A stretch of 64,000 nucleotides of DNA from Bacteroidaceae bacterium (GTDB lineage: Bacteria > Bacteroidota > Bacteroidia > Bacteroidales > Barnesiellaceae_A): assembly GCA_017410245.1 (NCBI GenBank), contig JAFQRE010000039.1, forward strand, positions 30,531 through 94,530. Reading direction: 5' to 3'. Below are positions 1-8,795 of the stretch, in pieces; the first letter of the stretch is position 1, and every line of letters starts with the position of its first letter. A program made the position numbers and the translations under genes. The notes under the pieces were generated by a model that was not told the DNA's origin, searched no databases, and worked only from the letters and a program-made list of their open reading frames with translations.

Positions 1-504
1 GGGGTTGAGATATGGGGCTACTGCACGATTATCGTCAAGAAAGTCTATACCTTGGTATTGTTTTAATAACAATGGTGTATCGTCATCTTCCGATTTTAGG
101 GGATTGACAGCAGCTACGCTGCGTAAATACTCCAATATACTAAGGGATTGCCGGTCTTCCAAGCACGATTTTATAAAACTAATCTCCTCTTCTAAGTAGT
201 TGGCATATGAGCCATTGTGAAACTCCACATACCAATACTTCGAGCTACCTCTCCTGAATACGGCAATAAAAGTCAATGGGCATAGTTGTTGCCCATTGTG
301 GTATATATGACAATGCTGAGGCTCGATAACAACCGGGTTGGTGAGCCATACAGCCCTATTACTACCGTATGAGAATGTCTTATTAGGGTTGTTGTTGAAT
401 GTAATGTTGTATCTATCTCCGCTGTTGCTTATGGTACATCGTGCTATTTGACGGGTCTTTATTAGACCGTCAATGACAACCATATTTTCGCGAGGATTTA
501 GCAT
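1..504 (-). CDS. Partial protein, probably the N-terminal part of a superfamily 1 (AAA_11/AAA_12) helicase
   Basis: An open frame of 168 codons runs from an ATG at 504 (alternative in-frame ATG at 483) off the left edge of the window. The opposite frames are broken by stops. The N-terminus (MVVIDGLIKTRQIARCTISN) and the later stretch ending YLNP resemble, from memory, the region that precedes the P-loop in a Bacteroidetes family of large SF1-like DNA/RNA helicases. No Walker A motif is inside the window, so the helicase assignment is an inference. It is read in the same direction as the flavodoxin gene, 51 bases away. A perfect 17-base palindrome lies in that gap. Confidence is good that it is coding and only moderate for family. 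Confidence 0.5.
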   Translation of the reverse strand, partial: MLNPRENMVVIDGLIKTRQIARCTISNSGDRYNITFNNNPNKTFSYGSNRAVWLTNPVVIEPQHCHIYHNGQQLCPLTFIAVFRRGSSKYWYVEFHNGSYANYLEEEISFIKSCLEDRQSLSILEYLRSVAAVNPLKSEDDDTPLLLKQYQGIDFLDDNRAVAPYLNP

Positions 505-516
505 CTTATTCAATTT

Positions 517-533
517 TCACATCAATGATGTGA
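517..533. promoter_or_regulatory. Perfect 8+1+8 palindrome, possible operator
   Basis: TCACATCA-A-TGATGTGA lies 12 bases upstream of the first ATG of the left-edge gene and 22 bases after the flavodoxin stop codon. The one-base loop makes an RNA terminator unlikely, so a dimeric repressor site is the better guess. No cognate regulator is next to it. Confidence 0.35.
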
Positions 534-555
534 CTTATTCCTTACTGTATATTTA

Positions 556-1188
556 TCACTCAGCCATTTGGCGGCCTGCATCGTATGCCTTTTGCAAGTC
601 CTCCTCCCAGTGAGCTTCGCGCCATGTACGCTTTGCCTCCTCCGAGAAGCCTCCAAGTTCGTAGTTGTCATATTTCGCTACTTGACAAGTGTTGTAGCCA
701 ACAATGTGCTGTGGCCGGCCAAGAGCCGTTGTGATGCAGTACTCCATTGTGCCATAGCCGTTGCTATTATTGCGGTCGGGTGTGCCGTTCATCGTCTCAA
801 TGAGCACTACGGGCATACGCTTGGGTGCCGTAAGGCTGTAATCGTTGTACGATAGCCATGGGAAGGTAAGGCGTTCCAAGAAGGCGCGCATCTGTCCCGT
901 CACTTCTCCAAAGTATATAGGCGATCCAAGTACAAGTCCATCGGCTTGTGCAATCTCCTCCAAAATGGGTGTCAGGGCATCTTTAAATCGGCAGATGTTA
1001 GAAGCCTTCCCTTTCAACTTGCATGCCATACACGACATACAGCCTTTATAGTCGAGGTCATACAAGCGTATGGTTTTCAATTCTATATCCTTGCCTACCG
1101 ATTGTGCTCCTTCGGCCAGTCGTTGCAACATTTTTGCAGTGTTCATATTGCGACGTGGTCCACCATCGATGATTATTATTCTTTTCAT
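556..1188 (-). CDS. Flavodoxin-fold NAD(P)H-dependent FMN reductase / iron-sulfur flavoprotein
   Basis: This 210-residue protein has a flavodoxin-like fold. The N-terminal beta strand and phosphate loop are at residues 3-19 (IIIIDGGPRRNMNT). A second FMN-contacting loop, GSPIYFGEVTGQM, is at about 88-100. Between them is a compact cysteine cluster at C50, C53, C56 and C66 (CxxCxxC-x9-C), like that of iron-sulfur flavoproteins (Isf) that bind a 4Fe-4S cluster and FMN. The likely role is cytosolic electron transfer or quinone/flavin reduction; the substrate cannot be told. It follows pncB in the same direction after an 86-base gap and could be transcribed with it. Confidence 0.82.
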   Translation of the reverse strand: MKRIIIIDGGPRRNMNTAKMLQRLAEGAQSVGKDIELKTIRLYDLDYKGCMSCMACKLKGKASNICRFKDALTPILEEIAQADGLVLGSPIYFGEVTGQMRAFLERLTFPWLSYNDYSLTAPKRMPVVLIETMNGTPDRNNSNGYGTMEYCITTALGRPQHIVGYNTCQVAKYDNYELGGFSEEAKRTWREAHWEEDLQKAYDAGRQMAE

Positions 1189-1274
1189 TTGTAGTTGTGT
1201 TTTTTAGTTACTTTTGTTATCTCTATAACACTATCGGTGGCTGTTTTGCTCAACCTCATTGGGCTATGGGGGGA

Positions 1275-2465
1275 TTATGCTTCTGTAATTCCGAGTTGAT
1301 ATTTGTAGTTATTGATATCACCTTTGCTACCTATCGCCTTGCCGGCAACATCGCTCAGTTTAACGCACCCATATATAGGTTGTCGTGCATTGATACGGCA
1401 CTCCTTTAGTTTCATAACGATATTCATAGGTCTTACATTGGGAATGTCGCAGGTGAGGTTGGTGCCTATGCCGAATGTAACCTTGATGCGACCGGCAAAG
1501 TACTCTTTGATGTCGGCCGCGGCTTCAAAATCGAGGCCATCGGAAAATACAATCGTCTTGCTCATAGGGTCTATACCATACGATTTGTACTTCTCGATAA
1601 TCTTGTCGCCAAATAGTTTGGGGTCGCCGCTATCGTGACGTACACCATCGTATAGTTTGGCAAGTTTCATAGAGAAATTGCGTAGAAAAACATCGAAAGT
1701 ATAGGTGTCGGTAAGTACTGTCCCCAGATTGCCGTCATACACCTTCACCCATTGTTCCATCACCTCATAGTTGGCCTCTTTGGGTGTGTGTATGGCTGCT
1801 TGAAGCATAAAACACTCGTGAGCCATGGTGCCAATAGGTTTTATGTTGTACTTCATAGCAAGCGATACCGTAGAAGTACCGGCGAAGGTGGGACAATGTT
1901 CTTTCATATACTCTATTACAATCTCCTCCGATAGTGTGTTGAAACGCCGGCGCATGCCGAAGTCGGCAAAATAGAGATTGTGTTGCGAAGCTATAGCCAC
2001 TTTTTTCTCCATCTTGGGTATCATTACCTCGGCGAGTGCGTGGCGTGTCTGGTAGCCATCGCCAATATATTGGTGATATAGCTCCGATACAATAGCGAGA
2101 ATAGGAATTTCGTAGAAAGTAACTTTGTACATCAAGTCCGATACCTCTATGTGCAGATGATGCTCCTCGTCGAGCCAAGTATCGATTTTGGCCGGCTCAA
2201 ATCGGAAATAGCGTAGCCACTCCCAGTAACACTGCGGAATATAGTGGATAGTCTCTACAGCCCAGTCAAACTCACTTGCTTGCAAAGAGAGTGTGCCCAG
2301 ATTGTCAAACTCCTTCTTCAGGGCATCGACAAACTCATCGGTATATAGGGTGTTGTTTCGGTCGTGAAAAGTGAAAGTTCCCCATGCATTGGGAAAATGC
2401 ACCTGATAGTAGTATGACATAGAGAACTTATAGAGGTCATTCTCGAGTACTGAATTGATTATCAT
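1275..2465 (-). CDS. pncB: Nicotinate phosphoribosyltransferase
   Basis: The enzyme converts nicotinate, PRPP and ATP to nicotinate mononucleotide, the entry step of Preiss-Handler NAD salvage. The 396-residue length is normal for PncB. Family landmarks are the N-terminal NDLYKFSM segment (about 9-16), the GTMAHE motif at 212-217 containing the phosphorylatable histidine (H216) and the RHDSGDP motif at 276-282. The last enzyme of the NAD pathway (nadE) is also in this window at 19.1-21.0 kb but not adjacent. A TAACTTTG -7 element lies about 80 bases upstream of the start on the minus strand. Confidence 0.95.
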   Translation of the reverse strand: MIINSVLENDLYKFSMSYYYQVHFPNAWGTFTFHDRNNTLYTDEFVDALKKEFDNLGTLSLQASEFDWAVETIHYIPQCYWEWLRYFRFEPAKIDTWLDEEHHLHIEVSDLMYKVTFYEIPILAIVSELYHQYIGDGYQTRHALAEVMIPKMEKKVAIASQHNLYFADFGMRRRFNTLSEEIVIEYMKEHCPTFAGTSTVSLAMKYNIKPIGTMAHECFMLQAAIHTPKEANYEVMEQWVKVYDGNLGTVLTDTYTFDVFLRNFSMKLAKLYDGVRHDSGDPKLFGDKIIEKYKSYGIDPMSKTIVFSDGLDFEAAADIKEYFAGRIKVTFGIGTNLTCDIPNVRPMNIVMKLKECRINARQPIYGCVKLSDVAGKAIGSKGDINNYKYQLGITEA

Positions 2466-2543
2466 AACCGTGTCTTTAATATCTTGTATCTATGCGCTGC
2501 AAAATTTGCTTGTCTATATCTTCACATCGCAATTATTTTACTC

Positions 2544-2551
2544 CAAAGTTA
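2544..2551 (-). promoter_or_regulatory. Bacteroidetes -7 element (TAACTTTG) for pncB
   Basis: Minus-strand TAACTTTG fits the TAnnTTTG -7 consensus of the Bacteroidetes primary sigma factor. It sits 79 bases before the pncB start. No TTG was seen at the usual -33 distance. Confidence 0.45.
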
Positions 2552-2659
2552 CATAAATTTTTCTACCGTTATATCTTTTGAGCCTTTTTATATGTACTGT
2601 AAATATGATTTATAGCATCAAAAACATATCGAAGAGTAGTATTCTATGTGTTTTGTATG

Positions 2660-2667
2660 TATCTTTG
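2660..2667 (+). promoter_or_regulatory. Bacteroidetes -7 element (TATCTTTG) for the EamA transporter
   Basis: TATCTTTG ends 20 bases before the ATG at 2688, so the leader would be short. A clear -33 TTG is not visible at 19-21 bases upstream. Confidence 0.5.
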
Positions 2668-2687
2668 CGCCTTGAAATATATCGAGT

Positions 2688-3578
2688 ATGAAAAAGTTAA
2701 GCAAGAACGCAATTATAGGCTATCCTGCCGGCATCATTACCGGCATTACCTATGGACTCAATCCGATGTTTGCCATGCCATTGATGAACAAGGGGGCAGC
2801 CATCGAGTCAATACTGTTTTTCCGATATTTGTTTGCTGTAGTACTGCTCGGAGCATTCCTCTTGTTTACAAGACAGAGTTTCAAGGTGTCGGCTAAGCAG
2901 GCGGGTGTGTTGCTTATCCTCGGACTTCTATACACATCGAGTAGTCTGTTTCTCTTTGGGGCATATAACTACATTGCCTCGGGTTTGGCTACAACATTGA
3001 TATTTCTCTATCCCGTATTGGTAGCCATCATTATGGTGTTTCTGCGAGTGGTGCCATCGTGGCCGGTATGGCTTGCTATTGCGGCAACTTTTGGCGGGGT
3101 GCTCATTATGACGCAAGGCAGTGGCGGTGAGGCTGTCAATCCTGTTGGGGTTGCCTTGTCATTGGGCTCGGCTACGGTATATGCGCTCTTTATAGTCATT
3201 ATCAATCGTAGCAAGGCGATTGCTCAAATATCCAACTCGTTGCTCACGTTCTATGCTCTTACAGTAGGAGCTATTGTGTTTTTGGGAAAGATAGCCTTCT
3301 CCGATACTGCAATCACAGCTGGAATTTCTACCGGGGGCGATTGGCTCAATCTATTGGGATTGGCCATATTGCCAACCATTGTTTCTACCGCTACTCTTGC
3401 CATAGCTACCCGTAATATAGGTGCTACCAAAGCATCGGTCTTGGGTGTCTTTGAACCCATTACAGCCATACTTGTAGGTACGTTGATGTTTGGCGAGCCA
3501 TTGACCACAAACATACTGTTGGGTATAGGCATTGCTATAGTAGCTGTCACCTTTATGATATCGGTAACAAAGCGGTAG
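2688..3578 (+). CDS. DMT superfamily transporter, EamA family
   Basis: This is a 296-residue integral inner-membrane protein with about ten hydrophobic segments arranged as two EamA repeats (roughly residues 10-145 and 155-293). The second repeat ends in the characteristic FEPITAILVGTLMFGEPLT segment near residue 255-275. The family exports amino acids, nucleotides or metabolites; the substrate cannot be read from the sequence. It is monocistronic, with its own -7 element, and converges with the YdeI-like gene with only 12 bases between the stop codons. Confidence 0.88.
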   Translation: MKKLSKNAIIGYPAGIITGITYGLNPMFAMPLMNKGAAIESILFFRYLFAVVLLGAFLLFTRQSFKVSAKQAGVLLILGLLYTSSSLFLFGAYNYIASGLATTLIFLYPVLVAIIMVFLRVVPSWPVWLAIAATFGGVLIMTQGSGGEAVNPVGVALSLGSATVYALFIVIINRSKAIAQISNSLLTFYALTVGAIVFLGKIAFSDTAITAGISTGGDWLNLLGLAILPTIVSTATLAIATRNIGATKASVLGVFEPITAILVGTLMFGEPLTTNILLGIGIAIVAVTFMISVTKR

Positions 3579-3590
3579 TTTCTATAGTAT

Positions 3591-3932
3591 CTATTTTGCT
3601 ATCTTCCACACTTTACGTCCGGCGTCAGTCATGAGTCCGCGTTGTTCAAGGTCGGCACAACGCTGTTTGTTGAGTTCGGTCCAATGGCTGCCTCGTCGGC
3701 GTGGAGTGAGTCGTTGCGCTAAACGGCCATCGGGCAGGCGTTTCTGTGTTGAGTCAATCCACCCAAAACACAATGCCTCTTCGACAACTTCAGCGTAGGG
3801 TATAATACCCTTTTCGGGGTGTTTGGAACGAGATGTAACTACCCAGCACACCACCTCGGTTGAGTGATTCTGCTCAAACCACAGCCTCAACTCCTCTCGT
3901 TCTGTAAAATGTAATAGATTTATAACCTCCAT
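3591..3932 (-). CDS. Short YdeI/OmdA-like protein
   Basis: This 113-residue protein matches the N-terminal half of the YdeI/OmpD-associated family: an acidic start with ...LWFEQNHSTEVVCWVV, then PYAEVVEEALCFGWIDSTQK at about 45-65 and the basic QRLTPRRRGSHW segment at about 73-84. Usual family members run to about 190 residues; here the frame stops soon after the arginine-rich motif (GRKVWKIAK). No downstream continuation is possible because the EamA stop codon is 12 bases away. The molecular function of the family is poorly defined. It has its own -7 element. Confidence 0.72.
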   Translation of the reverse strand: MEVINLLHFTEREELRLWFEQNHSTEVVCWVVTSRSKHPEKGIIPYAEVVEEALCFGWIDSTQKRLPDGRLAQRLTPRRRGSHWTELNKQRCADLEQRGLMTDAGRKVWKIAK

Positions 3933-3963
3933 GTCAATAACCCTATATTGTTGTCTATTGCTA

Positions 3964-3971
3964 CAAAGATA
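3964..3971 (-). promoter_or_regulatory. Bacteroidetes -7 element (TATCTTTG) for the YdeI-like gene
   Basis: Minus-strand TATCTTTG lies about 32 bases upstream of the start at 3932. It is the only such element in the 278-base gap on that strand. Confidence 0.45.
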
Positions 3972-4104
3972 GGGAAGAAACGAGCGAGAAATATGAAGTT
4001 TACTTCAATATTTTTCACAGCGAGTGCAAAATATCTTTGAGGTTTACGTCAAAGGTAGATAAAATATTTTTCTCATGCTGAGCAAGCAGTCTTTTTAGGC
4101 TCTG

Positions 4105-4135
4105 TTGCAATTATATAATAGTTTTACTATATTTG
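4105..4135 (+). promoter_or_regulatory. Complete -33/-7 promoter for the CotH gene
   Basis: TTG (4105-4107), a 20-base spacer and TATATTTG (4128-4135) form a textbook Bacteroidetes promoter. The start codon is about 75 bases downstream. Confidence 0.7.
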
Positions 4136-4210
4136 CAAAAAACATGCGGGTTTATAGGTATAATTATAGAGAGTATGCCCCGATTTTGGTAAAAGAGTGT
4201 TTAATCAATT

Positions 4211-5824
4211 TTGTTTTTTGTTATGCGAGGTAAATTACTTTTATCATTAGTAATGATGATTTCATCATCGTCGTTATTATGTGGATATTGTGCTTCGGAG
4301 AGAGCTGTAAGTGAATGTTTGGTGTCATCTTTTCGAGATGATTATGAGCCGATTACTGACCTGCCAACCATTTTTATCGATACCGAGAATGGTGTTGGTG
4401 TTACCAGTAAAGAGGAGTATGTAAACGCTGTTGTTACTGTGCGTGGTGCTGTCAATGACGAGGATAATATTACCGAAGTTGCTGCCGAAATAAAGGGTAG
4501 AGGTAACTCTACATGGGGTATGGACAAGAAGCCTTATCGTCTGAAATTTAATGAGAAGATAAAACTCTTGGGCAATGTTGCTAAAGAGAAGAACTGGGTG
4601 CTTTTGGCCAACTATGCCGATAAAACGTTGATGCGCAATGCATTGGCTTTCGATACAGCTCGTAAGTTCTTTAATTTCCAGTTTGTACCATCTGTAACTT
4701 TTGTCGATGTGGTGCTTGATGGTGTGAATATTGGTAGTTATATGCTCACCGACCAAGTGGAGGTGAAGAGCAAACGTGTCGATGTAATGGAACAAGAGAC
4801 TACGGTGTTGGCCTCCGATCCCGAAATTACAGGCGGTTATCTTGTCGAGGTTGATGGTTTTGCCGATAGAGAAATCTCGTGGTTCAAGACAGCTCATCAG
4901 ATGAAAGTTACCATCAAGTATCCTAAAGATGATGAAATAAATATGTCGCAAAAGAATTACATCGCTACTTATACACAGCGTATGGAGAATGCGCTGTTTT
5001 CCTCTCAGTTTGACGATGAAGAGAAGGGCTGGAGAAAATATGTAGATGATGTATCTTGGGTAGATTGGTACATAGCTTGCGAGCTCTTTGGTAACTCCGA
5101 CTCGTGGTGGAGTACTTATATGTATAAAGAGCGTGACGAGAAGTTTAAGTTTGGCCCATTGTGGGATTTCGATATTGCTTTCAACAACGACTATAGAATA
5201 GGCGATGCTACCGAAAAGTATATGCGAGAGTCGGCTTGTGAGCCTAAGACTTGGATAACAAGATGGTGGGAAGATGAGTCGCTTCATGAGGCTGTAAAGG
5301 TGCGTTGGCGCGAGATTGTTGCCGGTGGTTTACGCTCGTTTATGACCGACTATATTGTCAGTACTGCCGCATACTTGGAGGAGTCGCAGAAGAACAATTA
5401 TGAGATATGGCCTACACTCAACCAACGTGTACACTATGAATATGATGTGCGAGGATCGTATGATGCCGAGGTGTATTCGTTGAAAAAATATGTCAATAGC
5501 CGAATAAGTTTTCTCGATTCGGCATGGGGCGTTCCTGCAGCCACCGACCTGTTGAAGGTGTGCGATAAAAAGATGCTGATTGCCCCCAATCCTGTTGTTC
5601 AAGGTGATGTGATAAAGATAGTATTTGAAGAGGCTGTAGTGGGAGATGTGTTGGTTGTTTCTGCAGTATCGCTCGATGGCAAGGTGGTATATACTTCACG
5701 TATGAGTGTTGATGCAAACCGAACCATCGCAATAGATAGTGAACATATTGGGACTGGTATCTATATAGTTGTTGTGGAGGCCTCAAATGGCGACTTATAC
5801 CGAGGTCGATTGATTGTCAGATAA
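4211..5824 (+). CDS. Secreted CotH-family kinase-like protein with T9SS sorting tail
   Basis: The 537-residue protein starts with a signal peptide (start at 4211, or the ATG giving MRGKLLLSL four codons later). The CotH core covers about residues 85-400. It includes KGRGNSTWGMDKKPYRLKF (about 93-111), the NYADKTLMRN segment, the QVEVKSKRV loop and the acidic active-site stretch GPLWDFDIAFNND near 315-327. CotH proteins are atypical secreted kinases; targets are unknown here. The last 80 residues are a Por secretion tail, beginning at NPVVQGDVIKI and ending GTGIYIVVVEAS...GRLIVR, predicting outer-membrane export by T9SS and cell-surface or extracellular location. It is monocistronic and convergent with the tRNA-dihydrouridine synthase gene. 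Confidence 0.85.
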   Translation: MFFVMRGKLLLSLVMMISSSSLLCGYCASERAVSECLVSSFRDDYEPITDLPTIFIDTENGVGVTSKEEYVNAVVTVRGAVNDEDNITEVAAEIKGRGNSTWGMDKKPYRLKFNEKIKLLGNVAKEKNWVLLANYADKTLMRNALAFDTARKFFNFQFVPSVTFVDVVLDGVNIGSYMLTDQVEVKSKRVDVMEQETTVLASDPEITGGYLVEVDGFADREISWFKTAHQMKVTIKYPKDDEINMSQKNYIATYTQRMENALFSSQFDDEEKGWRKYVDDVSWVDWYIACELFGNSDSWWSTYMYKERDEKFKFGPLWDFDIAFNNDYRIGDATEKYMRESACEPKTWITRWWEDESLHEAVKVRWREIVAGGLRSFMTDYIVSTAAYLEESQKNNYEIWPTLNQRVHYEYDVRGSYDAEVYSLKKYVNSRISFLDSAWGVPAATDLLKVCDKKMLIAPNPVVQGDVIKIVFEEAVVGDVLVVSAVSLDGKVVYTSRMSVDANRTIAIDSEHIGTGIYIVVVEASNGDLYRGRLIVR

Positions 5825-5845
5825 TACAATTTCCGATTGCCGGTA

Positions 5846-6793
5846 TTACAGCGCTATATTGTCGGTAATCCAAGTGTCGAATAGTTGAGCTACAGCTGTG
5901 GTGTATCGTTGCGGTGAGGTGGATTTGAGTATAGCCTTTCGCGCCTTGTGCGGTGCGTGAGGAAGGAAGTATTGCCATAGTGCATGGGTGCGTTGCAGTA
6001 GTTGGCTATCGCCTTGAGATGTCTGCTGTAACTCGTTGTAGAGAGTATCATGAAACAATTGCGTGCGCTTGATGATGTTGTGCGCATCGGGAGTGGTATT
6101 GTTGAGTAGTTGGGGCAGATAGGGTCGAGCCAGCAATCCACGTCCTATCATTATACCTTGCAGGCGAGGATATTGCTGTGCAAGGTGTGTGATGTTGTCA
6201 ATAGTCTCTATATCGCCATTATATACAATGGGCAGTGTGCATTGATTGTAAAAGGTATCGAAAGCTTCCATATCGACACTGCCTTTGTATTGTTGCTTGC
6301 CTATGCGAGGGTGTATGGTGATGTGTGTGAGAGGTGCATCGTTGAGAATGTCGGCAACAGCTTGCCATTCGTCATTGTGTTGCCAGCCAAGTCGCATTTT
6401 TACAGAGAACTGCATCTCGGGGTATTGCTGTGTGGCTTGTAATATACGTTGTACATCGTCATGTCGAGCTATCAGTCCGGCTCCTCGTCCATGCAGAGCG
6501 ACGGGTGGAAATGGGCAACCCATATTTATATCGGCTCGATTGTAGCCATTTTTCAAGAATAGCTCGGTGAGGCGATGCATCTCTTCAACATCGCGGAGCA
6601 GCATCTGTGGCACAACGGGTACACCTTCATTATTCTCAGGGGCAATGTCGGAGATATCGCGACGACGAAAATCTCCTTTCTCTATACGCACAAATGGGGT
6701 GTAGTAGTATGCAATACCTCCCCACATGGTATGATGCAGGCGGCGATATAGCGCAGTAGTATAACCTTGTAGTGGTGCAAAGTGTAGTTGCAT
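5846..6793 (-). CDS. dus: tRNA-dihydrouridine synthase (Dus family)
   Basis: This FMN-dependent TIM-barrel enzyme reduces uridines in the tRNA D-loop. The 315-residue protein begins with the family FAPLQGYTT segment (residues 5-13), has the catalytic cysteine in INMGCPFPPV near residue 93 and HGRGAGL directly after it. It also has SVKMRLGW (about 131-138), ITIHPRIGKQQYKG (158-171) and IMIGRGLLARP (near 215-225). Which uridine is modified (DusB-, DusC- or DusA-like) cannot be settled by eye. The gene follows the dnaJ terminator in the same direction, so transcription would come from readthrough or an unseen promoter. Confidence 0.88.
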   Translation of the reverse strand: MQLHFAPLQGYTTALYRRLHHTMWGGIAYYYTPFVRIEKGDFRRRDISDIAPENNEGVPVVPQMLLRDVEEMHRLTELFLKNGYNRADINMGCPFPPVALHGRGAGLIARHDDVQRILQATQQYPEMQFSVKMRLGWQHNDEWQAVADILNDAPLTHITIHPRIGKQQYKGSVDMEAFDTFYNQCTLPIVYNGDIETIDNITHLAQQYPRLQGIMIGRGLLARPYLPQLLNNTTPDAHNIIKRTQLFHDTLYNELQQTSQGDSQLLQRTHALWQYFLPHAPHKARKAILKSTSPQRYTTAVAQLFDTWITDNIAL

Positions 6794-6809
6794 ACATTAT
6801 TATAGCAAA

Positions 6810-6842
6810 AGAGGTTGTCGGTACTTGTGTGCGACAACCTCT
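6810..6842 (-). terminator. Intrinsic terminator after dnaJ
   Basis: An 11-base perfect stem (AGAGGTTGTCG / CGACAACCTCT) with an 11-base loop lies just past the dnaJ stop codon. On the minus strand it is followed by TTTTGC. Confidence 0.8.
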
Positions 6843-6852
6843 CTGTTGAATA

Positions 6853-8052
6853 TCAAATCTCAAAAATGTTTTTCGATTGCTCCCAAACACGAGCTTTGGC
6901 CTCGGCCGTAGGCTTGATGTCGTTCATATCGCGCATGGCCTCAATGCGTTGTTTCTCATCGCGCGAGAGTTTCTCGGGGATATATACCGACACATTGACT
7001 ACCAATGAGCCCAGTCCATGACGATTGTAAGTGGGCAAACCTTTACCTCGCAGGCCATAGCGTTTGCCGGGCTGCGTGCCGGGTTCTATTTTTATCTTGG
7101 CAGTACCATCGAGAGTGGGTATCTCAACCGTTCCTCCTAAGGCAGCTGTAGGATAATCGAGCAGCAAGTTATATACGATGTCGTTGCCACGACGCTCAAA
7201 GTCGGGGTGCTTCTCCTCCGAGAAGAACAGATACAAATCGCCATATTCGCCTCCACGACGAGGTGCATTACCCTTGCCCTCTATAGGCATTTGCATGCCA
7301 CCTACCACACCGGCCGGAATGTGTACGGTTGTAATCTCTTCTTTGCGAACAATACCTTCGCCGTTGCAATGCGGACATTTGGTAGTGATACGTTTACCCT
7401 CTCCCTCACAATCGGGGCAGGTCGATATCACTTGTTGCACACCACCAAACATGGTGCGTTGGGCGTGCATTACACGACCTTTACCCTTACAAGTAGTACA
7501 GGTTGAGAAGGCGTTGCCATCTTTGGCACCTGTGCCATTGCAATGCTGGCAAGCTACGTAGCGGGTATATTTCAACTTTTTATCGCAACCGTTGGCTATA
7601 TCGTTAAGCGTAAGTTTTACATTCATGCGCAAGTTGCCACCTACACGTCGTGGAGCAGAGCTTTCGCCATAACTGCTACCGCCACCGCCAAAGAAACTGT
7701 CGAAAATGCTTCCTCCGCCAAATCCTCCGAAACCACCAAAGAGGTCGTTCAGGTGCGAAAGAATATCGTCCATAGAGCCGTTGTAGCTGTAGCCACCACC
7801 ACCGGGGCCACCCAGTCCTTGGTGACCAAATTGGTCGTATCGGGCACGCTTGTTCTCGTCGCTCAGTACGTCATAAGCCTCGGCCGCCTCTTTAAATTTT
7901 TCCTCAGCATCTTTCTTTTCTTGCTCCGATGCTGTTGACCATTTGTCGGGGTGATATTGAATGGCTTTCTTGCGATAGGCCTTTTTTATTTCTTCGGCTG
8001 TTGCCGATTTGGCAACACCAAGTACTTCGTAATAATCTCTTTTTTCAGCCAT
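6853..8052 (-). CDS. dnaJ: Chaperone protein DnaJ (Hsp40)
   Basis: This co-chaperone stimulates DnaK ATPase. The J domain is at residues 1-70 with the essential HPD at 34-36. A long Gly/Phe-rich linker spans about 72-130. Four CxxCxGxG-type zinc motifs follow ([32 protein letters not shown]; roughly 155-235), then the C-terminal substrate-binding domains. At 399 residues it is full length. grpE lies 14 bases upstream in the same direction, so grpE-dnaJ is an operon; dnaK is not in the window. It ends in a strong hairpin terminator. Confidence 0.97.
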   Translation of the reverse strand: MAEKRDYYEVLGVAKSATAEEIKKAYRKKAIQYHPDKWSTASEQEKKDAEEKFKEAAEAYDVLSDENKRARYDQFGHQGLGGPGGGGYSYNGSMDDILSHLNDLFGGFGGFGGGSIFDSFFGGGGSSYGESSAPRRVGGNLRMNVKLTLNDIANGCDKKLKYTRYVACQHCNGTGAKDGNAFSTCTTCKGKGRVMHAQRTMFGGVQQVISTCPDCEGEGKRITTKCPHCNGEGIVRKEEITTVHIPAGVVGGMQMPIEGKGNAPRRGGEYGDLYLFFSEEKHPDFERRGNDIVYNLLLDYPTAALGGTVEIPTLDGTAKIKIEPGTQPGKRYGLRGKGLPTYNRHGLGSLVVNVSVYIPEKLSRDEKQRIEAMRDMNDIKPTAEAKARVWEQSKNIFEI

Positions 8053-8066
8053 AATGTGTTGCTATA

Positions 8067-8675
8067 TTATTGAGCTACAACTACTTTTGGGAAGCGGATA
8101 ACCACGTCGTTGAGTGTGTAACCCTTTTGTGTACAATCTATAATTTTACCTTTTTGCTCGGGAGTGGCTGCCGGAATTTGTGCTATAGCCTCATGTTTGT
8201 CGGCATCAAATTCTACACCTATGGTTTCCATCTCTTTCACTCCATTTTGGTCGAGGTAAGAGCGGAATTTGTTGTAAATCAAATCAACACCCTCTTTTAG
8301 AGCCTCTACGTCGTTGCTGTTATTTACTGCTTGCAATGCACGCTCAAAGTCATCGATGACAGGAAGAATGGCTTTCATGCAACTCTCGCCACCAGTCTTT
8401 ATCAGATCGGCTTTCTCGCGAAGTGTGCGACGACGATAGTTGTCAAATTCGGCCATCAGTCGCAGAAAGTCATCTTTCTGTTTGGCTACCTCGGCCTTCA
8501 AGTCATCAATCTCGGCTGTCAGTTTGGCAGTCTCATCTACTTCTTCTTCGGGCAACTCTTCACTCTCTTGCTCGGGTTGCACATTGTTGTCTATATTGGT
8601 GTTTTCTGCCTCAATGTTGTTAATTTCAACATTATCAGTCTTTTGTGACTTGTTTTCTTTTGTTTTCTTGGTCAT
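8067..8675 (-). CDS. grpE: Nucleotide exchange factor GrpE
   Basis: GrpE is the nucleotide exchange factor for DnaK. The 202-residue protein has an acidic, disordered N-terminus (1-55), a long coiled coil from about residue 50 (ETAKLTAEIDDLKAEVAKQKD), the RLMAEFDNYRRRTLREKADL core and the C-terminal beta domain ending in DVVIRFPKVVVAQ. It is followed by dnaJ after 14 bases. The 120 bases between it and ispE upstream contain no obvious TAnnTTTG element, so an alternative heat-shock promoter or readthrough from ispE is possible. Confidence 0.95.
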   Translation of the reverse strand: MTKKTKENKSQKTDNVEINNIEAENTNIDNNVQPEQESEELPEEEVDETAKLTAEIDDLKAEVAKQKDDFLRLMAEFDNYRRRTLREKADLIKTGGESCMKAILPVIDDFERALQAVNNSNDVEALKEGVDLIYNKFRSYLDQNGVKEMETIGVEFDADKHEAIAQIPAATPEQKGKIIDCTQKGYTLNDVVIRFPKVVVAQ

Positions 8676-8795
8676 ATCTTATAGAAATTTTTACTCAACA
8701 ATTATTGTTTGCGACTGTATGGTAGCAGTCACATTATTAAATAACAAAAATGTTGCCAAATTGGCTTTCGGACTTTGTTTGTGTCATAAAGTCAG

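Noticed and set aside
1215..1230. TGTTAT-CTCT-ATAACA as a terminator after pncB
   Set aside because: The stem is only six A/T-rich pairs and no T-tract follows on the minus strand.
4325..5287. A 320-codon minus-strand frame
   Set aside because: Antisense to the CotH gene, which has a promoter, signal peptide and sorting tail.
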